64,000 nucleotides of DNA from contig JBDWGH010000003.1 in assembly GCA_039975855.1 (NCBI GenBank), forward strand, positions 558,001-622,000, given 5' to 3'. This stretch comes from Litorimonas sp039975855. GTDB lineage: Bacteria; Pseudomonadota; Alphaproteobacteria; Caulobacterales; Maricaulaceae. A program made the position numbers and the translations under genes. Shown here in pieces: positions 9,424 to 19,400 of this stretch. Each line of letters starts with the position of its first letter. The first letter of the stretch is position 1. The notes beneath the pieces were generated by a model that saw nothing but the letters and a program-made list of their open reading frames with translations, was not told the origin of the DNA and ran no database searches.

Positions 9424-12309
9424 ATGATTCGACCTATGACTGAGACGATTTCTCCGAATAAAACCCCAAGTTCGACTTCACGCAGAAGTAAGCTCTGGCG
9501 CGTCTTTAAATGGCTGTTTGGGATTGGCCTCGTTCTCGGACTAATTTGTGCAATCATCATATTCGTGTTGTTCGTCAAATGGACGCGAGACCTTCCGAGC
9601 ACCGAAAGCCTGTCGAAGTATGAGCCTCCTGTTATGTCCCGCGTTCACGCCGGTGACGGAAAACTAATCTATGAGTTTTCCAAACAGGCTCGCGTTTTTG
9701 TACCCGTAAATACGATACCGCGCGAACTCCAACTCGCTTTTGTGTCTGCAGAGGACCAGCGTTTCTACACGCATAATGGTTGGGATCCGATTGGTTTGAC
9801 CCGTGCAGCTTTGTCTGCGCCGGGTAAAAAGCTGAAAGGTCAACGTATTGGGGGGACCTCGACTTTAACCCAGCAAGTCGCGAAAAACTTCTTGGTTGGT
9901 GATGATTACAGCATCAAACGGAAGGTCCGTGAAATCGCGATTGCCCGCCGGATGGAACAGGCTTTCACCAAAGATCAGATTATAGAGCTTTATCTAAATG
10001 AGATTTACTTTGGCAGAGGCGCCTATGGAGTTGCTGCGGCATCTCTCAAGCACTTTGGCAAGCCTATGCAGGATTTGACCTTGGCCGAGATGACCTATTT
10101 GGCGGCTGTTCCGAAAGGCCCATCCAATTACCGTCTCGATGATGAACGCGGATACCAGCGCGCGAAGAATCGTCAGGCTTATATTTTAGGCCGTATGGTC
10201 GAGGATGGTTACATCACGCAAGACGAGGCCGATGCAGCTAAAGTTGGAGAATTAGATTGGACGAAACGTCTAGAGGGCGCTGAATATCTTGCCTCGGAGT
10301 ACTTCGTCGAAGAGGCCCGCAAGCAAATTTATCAAATGTACGGTGAAGACGAGCTCTATGAAGGCGGGCTTTCCATTCGCACGACATTAGATACTTCAAT
10401 GCAGTTAGAGGGCCGAAGGGCGTTACGTCGTGGTCTTGAGATGATGGACCGCCGTCATGGATATCGCGGACCGCTGACGTCGTTTGAGTCTATGTCGGAC
10501 TGGAAAAAACAATTAAGCGCGGTCAAAGCACCACTTGATATTGGCGATTGGCGTGTCGCGTTGGTAATGGAAGTTTCCGATAAATCCGCGGAGCTCCGGT
10601 TTGTTCAGCTTGCAGATTTTCCAGAAGATGAAACCTATCCCGACATTGATGCTAAGGGAACTATAGCGCTCTCTGACTTTGTATGGGCGAAGAAGGCTCT
10701 CGCGAAGGGTGCCGTCGGTCCCGATCTAAAATCAGCTAAAGAAGTTCTAAAGACTGGCGACGTTATTCTTGTTGAACGCAAGCCGGTTAAAGCCGGTGCC
10801 GATCCGTCTACCGAATATAACCTACGCCAAATTCCGAAAGCCAATGGCGGTCTTTTAGCGATGGATCCGCACACGGGCCGGGTCTTGGCCATGGTTGGCG
10901 GATATAGCTTTGACCAGTCACAGTTTAACCGCGCCACCCAAGCCAAACGACAACCTGGTTCGGCATTCAAACCATTTGTCTATGCCGCTGCCTTGGAAAA
11001 TGGGTTCACACCTGCCGATCAAATTCTCGATGCCCCATTTGTCATTGAGCGTAAGGATGTGGAGTGTGAGGAATCAGAGCTAGGAACGCTGCAATTGCGT
11101 GATAGTCAAGAAGAGCGGGAAGAAGACGATAGCGCCGATCAGGACGATGAGTGCGAACGGTTTTATAAGCCTGAGAATTACAACGCTGGTAACTTCTATG
11201 GTCTGTCGACTTTACGGTTGGGGATTGAAAAGTCCCGTAATGCAATGACGGTTCGTTTAGCGAACGAAATGGGTATGGCTCCAGTAATGCAGCTGTCTCA
11301 ACGGTTCGGAATTTACGATGAGGCAAAGCCCGAACTAGCGTGGGCTCTCGGAGCTGGAGAGACAACTCTACTCCGGCTCGCGACGGCTTACTCTGCCATG
11401 ATAAACGGCGGAAAAGCCGTTGAACCCCGTATTTTGGACCGTGTTCAAGACGGTAACGGGGTCACTGTGTTCAATGCGTTCGAGGTCGATTGTGCGGATT
11501 GCCTGCAAGACGAATACAATGGCGGGCAGCCTCCTGAGCTCGAAGATTTACGTGAGCAGGTTATTGATCCTGTGACCGCCTATCAGGTGACTTATATCAT
11601 GCAGGGCGTTGTGCAGAACGGAACAGGTGCAAGGTTGAGAGCTCTCGAACGCCCATTGGGTGGTAAAACGGGAACAACCAATGACAGTTTCGACAATTGG
11701 TTTATGGGATTCTCTCCTGATCTAGTTGTTGGAGTTTATGTGGGGATGGACACACCGGAACAAATGGGCCGTGAAACTGGATCCAGTTCCGCAGTGCCAA
11801 TCGTGAAAGACTTTCTAGAAACGGTTCTCGAAAGCCAATCCAAAGTACCGTTCCGGATTCCAGATGGTGTAACCTTGGCGCCTGTAAACCGCACTACAGG
11901 TGAGCCGTCATATATCGGAGCGCCGGACTTCATTTTGGAAGCTTTTAAACCCGGAACTGAGCCAACCGTTGGCGGCCTTACCCGAACAATTCGCGTGGGT
12001 TCAGGAACAGATTCCCTTGGAGGGTTTTTCGGGTTGACGCCAGCGGCACCTGAACCAGATAACGAAGAGACTGCGATAATTGAAGATGACAGCGAAGAAG
12101 ACGGGACAGCAGATAAAGCCGCAACCGAAGACGCCGTTGAACCTAATGATGAAAGCGACTCCGACCTCTCAGATATTCTGGACCGGGCGGAACGTGCTGT
12201 GAATGATGAGGTTGCAGACGTTGAACTTCCCGAACCTTCTGATGCACCCGAAACAACACCGGAACCTGAAAAACCTGTCGAGAAAGCACTGGACGACGGT
12301 CTCTACTAG
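9424..12309 (+). CDS. mrcA: Penicillin-binding protein 1A (bifunctional transglycosylase/transpeptidase)
   Basis: 961 residues; an alternative start is M5 at 9436. Cytoplasmic tail, one membrane anchor (about 31-52), GT51 glycosyltransferase with catalytic E110 (SAEDQRFYTH) and GGSTLTQQ-like motif at about 143-151, an OB-like linker, then the transpeptidase with S513xxK516, SRN at 604-606 and KTG at 748-750. It polymerises and crosslinks peptidoglycan. Odd points: an acidic insert at about 545-580 between SxxK and SRN, bracketed by C548 and C577; a CADC pair at 690-693; and a long acidic tail from about 880. High certainty on identity. Confidence 0.97.
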   Translation: MIRPMTETISPNKTPSSTSRRSKLWRVFKWLFGIGLVLGLICAIIIFVLFVKWTRDLPSTESLSKYEPPVMSRVHAGDGKLIYEFSKQARVFVPVNTIPRELQLAFVSAEDQRFYTHNGWDPIGLTRAALSAPGKKLKGQRIGGTSTLTQQVAKNFLVGDDYSIKRKVREIAIARRMEQAFTKDQIIELYLNEIYFGRGAYGVAAASLKHFGKPMQDLTLAEMTYLAAVPKGPSNYRLDDERGYQRAKNRQAYILGRMVEDGYITQDEADAAKVGELDWTKRLEGAEYLASEYFVEEARKQIYQMYGEDELYEGGLSIRTTLDTSMQLEGRRALRRGLEMMDRRHGYRGPLTSFESMSDWKKQLSAVKAPLDIGDWRVALVMEVSDKSAELRFVQLADFPEDETYPDIDAKGTIALSDFVWAKKALAKGAVGPDLKSAKEVLKTGDVILVERKPVKAGADPSTEYNLRQIPKANGGLLAMDPHTGRVLAMVGGYSFDQSQFNRATQAKRQPGSAFKPFVYAAALENGFTPADQILDAPFVIERKDVECEESELGTLQLRDSQEEREEDDSADQDDECERFYKPENYNAGNFYGLSTLRLGIEKSRNAMTVRLANEMGMAPVMQLSQRFGIYDEAKPELAWALGAGETTLLRLATAYSAMINGGKAVEPRILDRVQDGNGVTVFNAFEVDCADCLQDEYNGGQPPELEDLREQVIDPVTAYQVTYIMQGVVQNGTGARLRALERPLGGKTGTTNDSFDNWFMGFSPDLVVGVYVGMDTPEQMGRETGSSSAVPIVKDFLETVLESQSKVPFRIPDGVTLAPVNRTTGEPSYIGAPDFILEAFKPGTEPTVGGLTRTIRVGSGTDSLGGFFGLTPAAPEPDNEETAIIEDDSEEDGTADKAATEDAVEPNDESDSDLSDILDRAERAVNDEVADVELPEPSDAPETTPEPEKPVEKALDDGLY

Positions 12310-12327
12310 GACCATATCAGCGCGACT

Positions 12328-13441
12328 ATGAGAGCCGACATCCTCCAAATGCAAACCGATATCCAGCAGTCAGTGGAACTGCTGAGGAGGCGTCTTTGAC
12401 TGGGATGTTGCCGAACGTCGCTTAGCGGAACTCAATAACCTCGCCGAAGATCCAACCTTATGGGACAACCCGCAAGAGGCTCAAAAGCTGATGCAGGAGC
12501 GTTCAAAGCTGGAATCCAGTTTTGAAGCCATTTCAAAGATTGAAACTGAACTATCGGAAAATGTCGAGCTCGCGGAGCTGGCGGAAATGGATGACGATAC
12601 AGAGCTTCTGGACGCTGCGGCAGAAGCTTTGATCAAAACAAAGAAGGCCGCTGATGCGGCTGAGCTTCTTGCTCTGATGAGTGGAGAAGCGGATGCCAAT
12701 GATTGCTTCGTTGAAATTCACCCTGGCGCTGGCGGAACAGAAGCTCAGGATTGGGCCGAAATGGTTCTGCGTATGTATATGCGCTGGGCAAACTCACGCG
12801 GTATGAAGACAGAACTCCTGGAAGCCCAAGATGGCGACGGGGCAGGGATCAAATCTGCGACGCTTAGGATCAAAGGCGAAAATGCTTTTGGGTGGATGAA
12901 GACGGAATCCGGCGTACATCGCCTAGTTCGTATATCGCCTTATGATAGCTCTGCCCGTCGGCATACCAGTTTCGCTTCCGTTTGGGTTTTTCCAGAAATC
13001 GATGATACGATTGAAATCGATATCGATGAAAGCGATTGCCGCGTTGATACATACCGCGCCTCAGGGGCGGGCGGGCAGCACGTCAATAAGACCGACTCCG
13101 CGGTTCGGATTACTCATGAGCCGACAGGTATCGTTGTTCAGTGCCAATCTGATCGCAGCCAGCACAAGAACCGAGCGCAAGCGTGGGATATGCTTCGCGC
13201 GCGCCTGTATGAGGAAGAACTACGGAAACGCGAGGAAGAAGCGCAGTCGCTAGCCGATAGCAAAACAGATATTGGTTGGGGCCATCAAATCCGAAGCTAT
13301 GTTCTACAGCCCTATCAAATGGTCAAAGACCTACGCACGGGAGTGGAAACATCCGACACGAGTGGTGTTCTGGATGGGAAACTAGATGACTTTATGGCCG
13401 CAGCTTTGAGCGCGCGTGTTGGCGCTGATAACGAAGCTTAG
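12328..13441 (+). CDS. prfB: Peptide chain release factor 2 (programmed +1 frameshift)
   Basis: The product is about 370 residues if 23 codons from ATG 12328 are joined by a +1 shift to the long frame beginning with GAC at 12398. Translation stalls at an in-frame TGA (12397-12399) that RF2 itself reads. SPY at about 203-205 occupies the stop-recognition tripeptide position (SPF in E. coli) and the catalytic GGQ is at 248-250 (SGAGGQHVNK). RF2 ends translation at UGA and UAA. It lies 18 bases after mrcA and is probably cotranscribed. It is convergent with the next gene, overlapping by four bases. Confidence 0.97.
12385..12400 (+). promoter_or_regulatory. prfB programmed +1 frameshift site
   Basis: Sequence AGGAGG CGT CTT TGA C. 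An internal Shine-Dalgarno hexamer (12385-12390) sits three bases before the slippery CTT codon (12394-12396), followed by the weak-context stop TGA-C. Spacing and elements match the E. coli prfB autoregulatory site. When RF2 is scarce the ribosome slips +1 and makes more RF2. Confidence 0.96.
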
Positions 13442-14448
13442 GCGGCGTCCAGAATAGGTTTTAGCGTTTCGTCGATTGCGGGGCATTCCACGCGGATAAA
13501 TTCGAGCAAAGCGCGTTCGTTAGCATCAATTTTGCCATCTGAATGAAGAGCGCGAACTAACCAATTGGCTTCGTCTGACGTTATCTTTTCGGACTGCTGC
13601 GATGCTTTGAAGTCAAGGTTAGAAAATCCGCCAGTTGGATCAACTTTCTTGAGGCCAAACACGTCTTTAAACGCATCAAGAACGGCAGATACGCTTAATC
13701 CTTCAAATCGACCTTCACCGGGGGTTCGACGTCCATGCCCATTCGTGAGCCAAGCTTCACGTCGTTTCATCTCTGTAAGGTCCACTTTCTCCGGAGCCGC
13801 AATCATCATCAAGTGATTGGCGATCGCGCCGACAAAGAATGTTTGCCATTCTGGATCGTTGTCACGCCCGGACGTGGCATCATTTAGTTCAAAAATCTGT
13901 TCCGCTTCCATACGTGTGATGCCCATCCCGCCATCACCGCCAACGCTATAGAATACCCGGCGCAGAAGCTCGACCTCCGCTTTCCCAATGACGCCTGGGG
14001 TCAATGTTCCATGTGATACGCGACCACGGCCAGATAAAACGGCTTCTTTGACTTGATTAATGGCATAAGCCTCCAGCCGCTCGCCGGGTTGCTCGCCGGG
14101 TTGCTCGGCGACTTTCAACACATTCATCAAAAGCCGAAGTTCCGTTTCAGTTTCCACCACTCCGTCATGGTCAATCCGAGCGATGAGCCATGCGGCCATT
14201 GCGTCGTTGATATAGCCCTGCGGTTGGCCTTGATGGACCAGATATGTGGTCAAAATAAGCGTGAAATAATCTGCCCAACCCGTTGGTTTGGTTTCTAATT
14301 TGTCCAATTCGAAGATGGCATCGGCTTCGCGTGCGTCAATCGACATATCTGCACCGAAAGCGCGGCGAAGCTCCAGAAACTGCGCGTCAGTCATTGCATT
14401 TGCAGCCTTCATATCGGCTATCAACTGTGTTGCGTTTGTCATTGGCAT
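13438..14448 (-). CDS. Repeat protein with TerB-like/EF-hand-like helical modules, function unknown
   Basis: 336 residues from ATG 14448; a GGGGG site five bases upstream supports this over longer starts that would run into the neighbouring gene (ATG 14451 and 14442 are alternatives). Two copies of a module are visible. IFEL occurs at 45-48 and 184-187, each followed by an acidic stretch, a Trp, and a helix ending hL(V/M). The element WL...DG.(I/V)..E..LL occurs at about 87-108 and again near the C-terminus (W296, D304). The DG...E...L pattern resembles TerB or calcium-binding helical repeats. No signal peptide, so cytoplasmic. No family named with confidence. Confidence 0.7.
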   Translation of the reverse strand: MPMTNATQLIADMKAANAMTDAQFLELRRAFGADMSIDAREADAIFELDKLETKPTGWADYFTLILTTYLVHQGQPQGYINDAMAAWLIARIDHDGVVETETELRLLMNVLKVAEQPGEQPGERLEAYAINQVKEAVLSGRGRVSHGTLTPGVIGKAEVELLRRVFYSVGGDGGMGITRMEAEQIFELNDATSGRDNDPEWQTFFVGAIANHLMMIAAPEKVDLTEMKRREAWLTNGHGRRTPGEGRFEGLSVSAVLDAFKDVFGLKKVDPTGGFSNLDFKASQQSEKITSDEANWLVRALHSDGKIDANERALLEFIRVECPAIDETLKPILDAA

Positions 14449-14504
14449 CATTGCCCCCGTAAATAACTTTAGGGTGACGTTACGCCAAATTGCTAAATAT
14501 CCCG

Positions 14505-14990
14505 CTAACGCGCATCCCAACGGAACGGAACGACGGCGTTGAGCCATTCTTTCGTCGGGATAAGGCCATCCTGTAAGGCATATCGTAAGGGTATGTTTCC
14601 AGAATTTACGAGGAACCAATCTTGCAGAAGGTCCGCTTGCTTCTCTGTTGGATAGTCGTCGAACTCTGCATTTTCTTTGACTTCATAAGAATAAATCCAG
14701 TTTCGGGGATCGATGAGATATCGAAACGCCGTCAACCGCCCGGTTTCATATTGCCAAACATGGCAGAGTTCGTGGATGAGCAGAGACTGTATAATCAAGG
14801 TCTTGCGAGTGAAGTCCTTTGGATGATTGGGCCAATATAGCCGAGGACCTCGACAAACTATCTTGTTCCTGAAGAAAGGGTTGTGCGCGCGGTCGATAAG
14901 CTGGACATCGTGAATGGAGAAGCTTTGCGTAAAACTCGCGGGCAAATGGGCAATTTCAGTTTCTGAGAGATGTCGGCGCTTGACTGTCAT
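14505..14990 (-). CDS. Small HExxH metallopeptidase-like protein (Vgr-related type)
   Basis: 161 residues with LLIHELCHVWQYE at about 72-84, a zinc-binding HExxH followed by WQ. This is the pattern of DUF4157-like and so-called Vgr-related proteins of alphaproteobacteria. A following DYPTEKQAD segment resembles the downstream E..A/D ligand region of such minigluzincins. No signal peptide or membrane segment. Upstream of, and in line with, the TerB-like repeat gene (about 56 bases apart), so the two could be coexpressed. Protease activity is inferred, not proven. Confidence 0.68.
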   Translation of the reverse strand: MTVKRRHLSETEIAHLPASFTQSFSIHDVQLIDRAHNPFFRNKIVCRGPRLYWPNHPKDFTRKTLIIQSLLIHELCHVWQYETGRLTAFRYLIDPRNWIYSYEVKENAEFDDYPTEKQADLLQDWFLVNSGNIPLRYALQDGLIPTKEWLNAVVPFRWDAR

Positions 14991-15027
14991 GACAGTTTAT
15001 CATGCGAATCTCCGGTCGTGACGCAAT

Positions 15028-15056
15028 AAAAAAGCCGTCTCTAAGAGACGGCTTTT
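15028..15056 (-). terminator. rpsU intrinsic terminator
   Basis: An 8-bp GC-rich stem GCCGTCTC / GAGACGGC with a 3-base loop is flanked by an A-run and a T-run. Read on the minus strand it gives a hairpin followed by six U residues, 26 bases past the rpsU stop codon. It has all the features of a Rho-independent terminator. Confidence 0.9.
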
Positions 15057-15081
15057 GAATTTGGCTTTTAGAGCTCAGCGC

Positions 15082-15318
15082 TTAGCGGCGAGTTGGCTTT
15101 TTCTTGGAAGGGATCAAACCTTCGATTTGAGCACGTTTACGCGCTAATTTGCGAGCGCGACGAACCGCTTCTTGGGCTTCGCGAACGCGTTTCTCGGATG
15201 GCTTTTCATAGTGCTTGCGCGCTTTGATTTCACGAAGGATGCCTTCGTTTTGCATCTTCTTTTTCAGCGCACGCAGCGCTTGGTCTACATTGTTCTGACG
15301 GACGTAAATCTCAACCAT
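15082..15318 (-). CDS. rpsU: 30S ribosomal protein S21
   Basis: 78 residues, very basic, starting MVEIYVRQNNVDQALRALKK, the typical bS21 N-terminus. The C-terminal extension rich in Lys/Arg (to KKKPTRR) is normal for alphaproteobacteria. bS21 sits near the anti-Shine-Dalgarno end of 16S rRNA and helps initiation. It appears monocistronic, with its own terminator. Confidence 0.97.
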   Translation of the reverse strand: MVEIYVRQNNVDQALRALKKKMQNEGILREIKARKHYEKPSEKRVREAQEAVRRARKLARKRAQIEGLIPSKKKPTRR

Positions 15319-15491
15319 GCTCGGTTATCTCGTTTCTAGTGTTCAAAAGCCAAAAGCCCCGCGTAAACGTGCGAGGCCCGTAAGTTGAGCGCTCCCTAAA
15401 GGGTTTAGTGCGCGTCGTAAAGGGCAGATTCGCACCTAGATGGCTTCGAATTCGGGTGTCATTGGCGTAAAATCAGGTCATAATCGGGTCT

Positions 15492-16448
15492 ATGAACTTT
15501 GATGCTCCCCATTTTGTTCCATCCGATTCCTTTCAGATCGCAACTTATTCTGATGGTCCTTTGGACGGTCCTCCTATCATACTGGTTCATGGTTGGCCGG
15601 AGATTGCCTATAGTTGGAAAAACACGGTGCCCGACCTTACAAAAGCAGGCTTTCGCGTGATTAGCTATGATTTGCGCGGGTTTGGAAAATCTACCGCGCC
15701 AGCTGACCCAGTCCATTATGCCATGCCGCAGCTGGTTGGGGATATGGAATCTGTGATGGACGCCTACGGTTATGAAGAGGCGATAATTTGTGGCCATGAT
15801 TGGGGTGGTTCTATTGTTTGGCATGCCGCCCGGATGATTTCTCGCCGCGTGAAAGCCGTTATTGGTATTTGTGTTCCGCACACAGCCCGAGCGCCCGCAC
15901 CGCCGCTAAAAATCATAGAAAAACGAAACGGCCCCAAACACTATTTTCTGGAGTTTCGAGATCGTGGGTCAGAGGTTGCTAAGATGTTTGCGAAAGACGC
16001 TGATGGTTTTTTCCGACTTATGTTTCGGTCGACGCCTCCCGGCGCTGTTGCCGATGATACATTCACTTACATTCCGACCCAGTTTGAGGCGTTCCTGAAA
16101 GCAGGGTCTCCTGCGCTCAAAGGCGTGGTTCTGCCTGATACAGACCGAAAACGGTTTGTTGATGCCTATTTGGGAACGGGATTTGAGACCGGTATGAACC
16201 TCTATAGGAATATCAATATGAATTGGGAGCTTTCAGAAGGGTTGAGCAATCGTATCACCCAGCCCGTTCTGATGATCAGTCCAGAGGGCGATTTACTCCT
16301 CCCGCCGGCGCTGACGGAGCCCATGGTAGGAATGTGCCCGGACCTGGAACGTGTGAACATTCCAGATTGTGGGCATTGGGCGATGTGGGACGCGCCTGAA
16401 GCGCTAAACAACGCGATAGTCGAGTGGTTGGAGCGACGCGAGTTCTAG
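15492..16448 (+). CDS. Alpha/beta hydrolase, epoxide hydrolase type
   Basis: 318 residues. The oxyanion motif HGWPE (33-37) and nucleophile context GHDWGG with D103 are those of soluble epoxide hydrolases; haloalkane dehalogenases share the Asp but usually have a different HGxP neighbourhood. The likely general base is H295 in CGHWAMWDAPE. No signal peptide, so cytoplasmic. It would open epoxides to diols, for detoxification or growth on unsaturated compounds. The start ATG has only a weak ribosome site. Convergent with the amidohydrolase gene. Confidence 0.88.
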   Translation: MNFDAPHFVPSDSFQIATYSDGPLDGPPIILVHGWPEIAYSWKNTVPDLTKAGFRVISYDLRGFGKSTAPADPVHYAMPQLVGDMESVMDAYGYEEAIICGHDWGGSIVWHAARMISRRVKAVIGICVPHTARAPAPPLKIIEKRNGPKHYFLEFRDRGSEVAKMFAKDADGFFRLMFRSTPPGAVADDTFTYIPTQFEAFLKAGSPALKGVVLPDTDRKRFVDAYLGTGFETGMNLYRNINMNWELSEGLSNRITQPVLMISPEGDLLLPPALTEPMVGMCPDLERVNIPDCGHWAMWDAPEALNNAIVEWLERREF

Positions 16449-16472
16449 CGCGACCTTGAAGTCAGGCTAACT

Positions 16473-19400
16473 CTACTCCTCCCACCAATAGGGCAGTCGC
16501 TTTTTGTCCCCTGTGAAAACCTCATTCATGGTGTCCGCTTCATAGAGGCGTCCACCAAGCATAACGTGTTCAACTTTATCCGTGTTACGAATGTCGTCTA
16601 AAGGGTTCTCAGAGAGAATGACTAAGTCTGCGAGTTTGCCGACTTCTAATGTGCCGAGATCCTTAGAGAAGCCAAGATGACGTGCAGGTTCAGTTGTAGC
16701 GGTCATTAAGGCTTGTAGGTTGCTCATACCGCCGCGTGCGAAGCTCCACATTTCCCAATGGGAAGCAAGGCCTTCACGTTGCCCATGCCCGCCAATTGAA
16801 ACCGGCACACCAGCCTCCATTAGCTGCTTAGAGCCTGCACCAGCATTATCATCGGCATAGTCCTCTTCAGGAACCATCTGCCGGCGAACGGCACGGGCTT
16901 GCAACATTTGCGGCGGTACGTGTTTCGACAGAATAGGGTGCTCCCATACATTAGCTTCTTGGTAGTAGAAATCCTCACCGCGGACGCCGCCATAAGTAAC
17001 GGAGAGAGTCGGTGTATAGGCGACCTCAGTTTGACCAAACATCTGAATGACATCATCGTAAATCGCGGCAACGGGAAGGTTATGTTCCAGTGACGAGTTG
17101 CCGTCTGCGATCAGGCTCATATCCATGTGATAAAGCGAGCCACCTTCAGCGGCGACAATCAAATTATTGTCATGGCCCGCTTTCACGACCTGCTGACGTT
17201 GATCTCGACGGGGTTGGTTATAGTTTTTGACGCCATGCGCACCTTGGTTTTTCAAACGCGCGACATGTTCCTGCGCGTCTTCCTCTTTTTGGATATCAGC
17301 GAAGAAGCCTGGCGCTTTCGCCCCGTAAATGACCTCACCAGTCGAATAGGTTCGCGGCGAAAGAAGGTTTCCGGAACGTTGCATCTCCGCGGCCGCGAAA
17401 ATTTCACTCGCGCGGTTTGACGGGTCGAAGACGGTTGTAACACCTAGTGCAAGTGTCGCTGTCGTTTTCCAGTTTTGTTGCGGGACAAGCTCATCGGTTC
17501 CCTGCGGTCCGTGATAATGCGCTTCGATAAAACCAGGCACAATAGTCTTGCCTTCAAGATCTACGGTTTTGATCGAACTACTGATTTCGACGTCTTTCCC
17601 GATCGCTGAAATCCTATCTCCATCAATTAGAATTGTTCCAGTTTCGATGACGCCGCCATCCTCACCAGCCATCGTCACTAATCGCGCATTTATTAGAGCG
17701 ATTTTCCCATTGGGTTTGTCTGTTTTGACTTTGTACGAGAGATCAAGCCCTTCACGAGGGGCTTCGAAATCGTCATCCATTGCTTTGTCGGCATCGACAG
17801 AGAAAAGAGTCGGTCCAAGTGTCCAGTTCAACGTGTTGTCGGAAGTCCAGCTTGGATATGTCGCGCCGCCATAACTGACTTTGGAAACCGGTAGGGCTTT
17901 TCCGCTTCTTGCAACGGCGATGTTTTGAGGCCCTTTCAGAGCGGGCATAAGATACAAATTATAGTTCTCGCGAAACGCGATCATGGAGCTATCGGGCGAC
18001 ATATGATAGCTTTGCGCCATCTTTGAGGACGCAAGTTTGCGTTCATCATGACCCAATAAATTTGTTGAGACGAGAGTGTTTTGGCCGTCAATATTTTTTG
18101 AGAAATAAAGGCGAAGATCATCGCCGCCAAAATGCGGTGCCGACCCAGATTTAGAAAAGCGGCGCGGTTCGCCGTCTTCCAGTGCCATCACATAAAGCCC
18201 GGTATTTGACGAGTATTCCGGCGCCGTGAGAAAGCCGCCAGACCCTTTTTCATAGACAATATAATCGCCGAAAGGGGCGAGCTGGGGGCGTTTGTAATGA
18301 CCCGGCGTTTCGGTGAGTGTCGTGATTTTACCTGTCGCGACGTCGATAGTGTGGATCGCTCCCAGCTCAGCATCGTCCCATGTTGTGAAGACGATAGTTT
18401 TACTATCTCGCGACCAACTTGGGTAAAGCTCCCGGAGATCCCTTGGCAGCTTCGTTAAGTTTTTCACCCGCTTGGATTTGAGATTGCGGATATAAAGCTT
18501 ACCGAGGCTCTCAAAGACGACCGATTTGCCGTCAGGACTGACCTGTGTGAAACGCGGCATTTGCGTTTTGAATTCGTCAGGTGCGACTTCGACGGATGGG
18601 CGAGGGGGATCCATGATGGTGCGTGTGTCGCTGACTTTGAAAGGAATAATTTCAGAGCTTTCTGTCTTCACATTGATCTTGTGAATTTTTCCTTTTGCCC
18701 AAAAATAGATATGCTGCCCATTCGGAGACCAATCCATATTTGGGTACATGCCTTGGACGCCCCAAGTTTCCTGCATGTCTTGATCGAGATCATCGAAAAT
18801 CATACGTTCTTTGCCGCTCTCGATATCTTTTACGAAGAGTTTTGAACGAGCCTTGACCCGCTTGACAAACGCTAGTGACTTTCCGTCTGGCGAAGGGGCC
18901 CCGCGAACTGCGCCGCCAAATCCGCCAGCAGCCGTTGAAATTTCGCCTGTTTCAAGATCATACTTTTTGATTTGAAAGAGCTCTGTATGGCTGTTTTGCG
19001 CATAAATGAATGTGCCGCCGGACGTCGTGTTTTGTGAGTAATAAATGGACTTTCCGTCAGGGGAGAAGATCGGCTCTCCCAACTCTTTCTGGTGTGTTTC
19101 CGAAGGTTTTTTGACGAGTTGAACGCCGCTGCTTCCGCCGTCGATGTGGTACATCCAGATTTCGCCCGTGCCGAGTGAGCGGCTAGTTGTGAAATGTTTT
19201 TTGGCGGCAATATATTTTCCATCCGGTGACCACGTCGGATTATTCATGAGACGGAACGTTTCTTTCGTGATGGAACGTTTGTTCTCACCATCCACATCCA
19301 TCACCCAAATATTATCTCCGCCTTCTCGGTCGGAGGTAAATGCAAGTTGCTTTCCATCAGGAGAAAATCGCGGTTGCATGTCCCATGCGAGGCCGGAGGC

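Noticed and set aside
14451..14619. Longer N-terminus for the TerB-like gene
   Set aside because: It would overlap most of the HExxH gene's end and lacks a ribosome site; the extra residues look non-coding in this frame.
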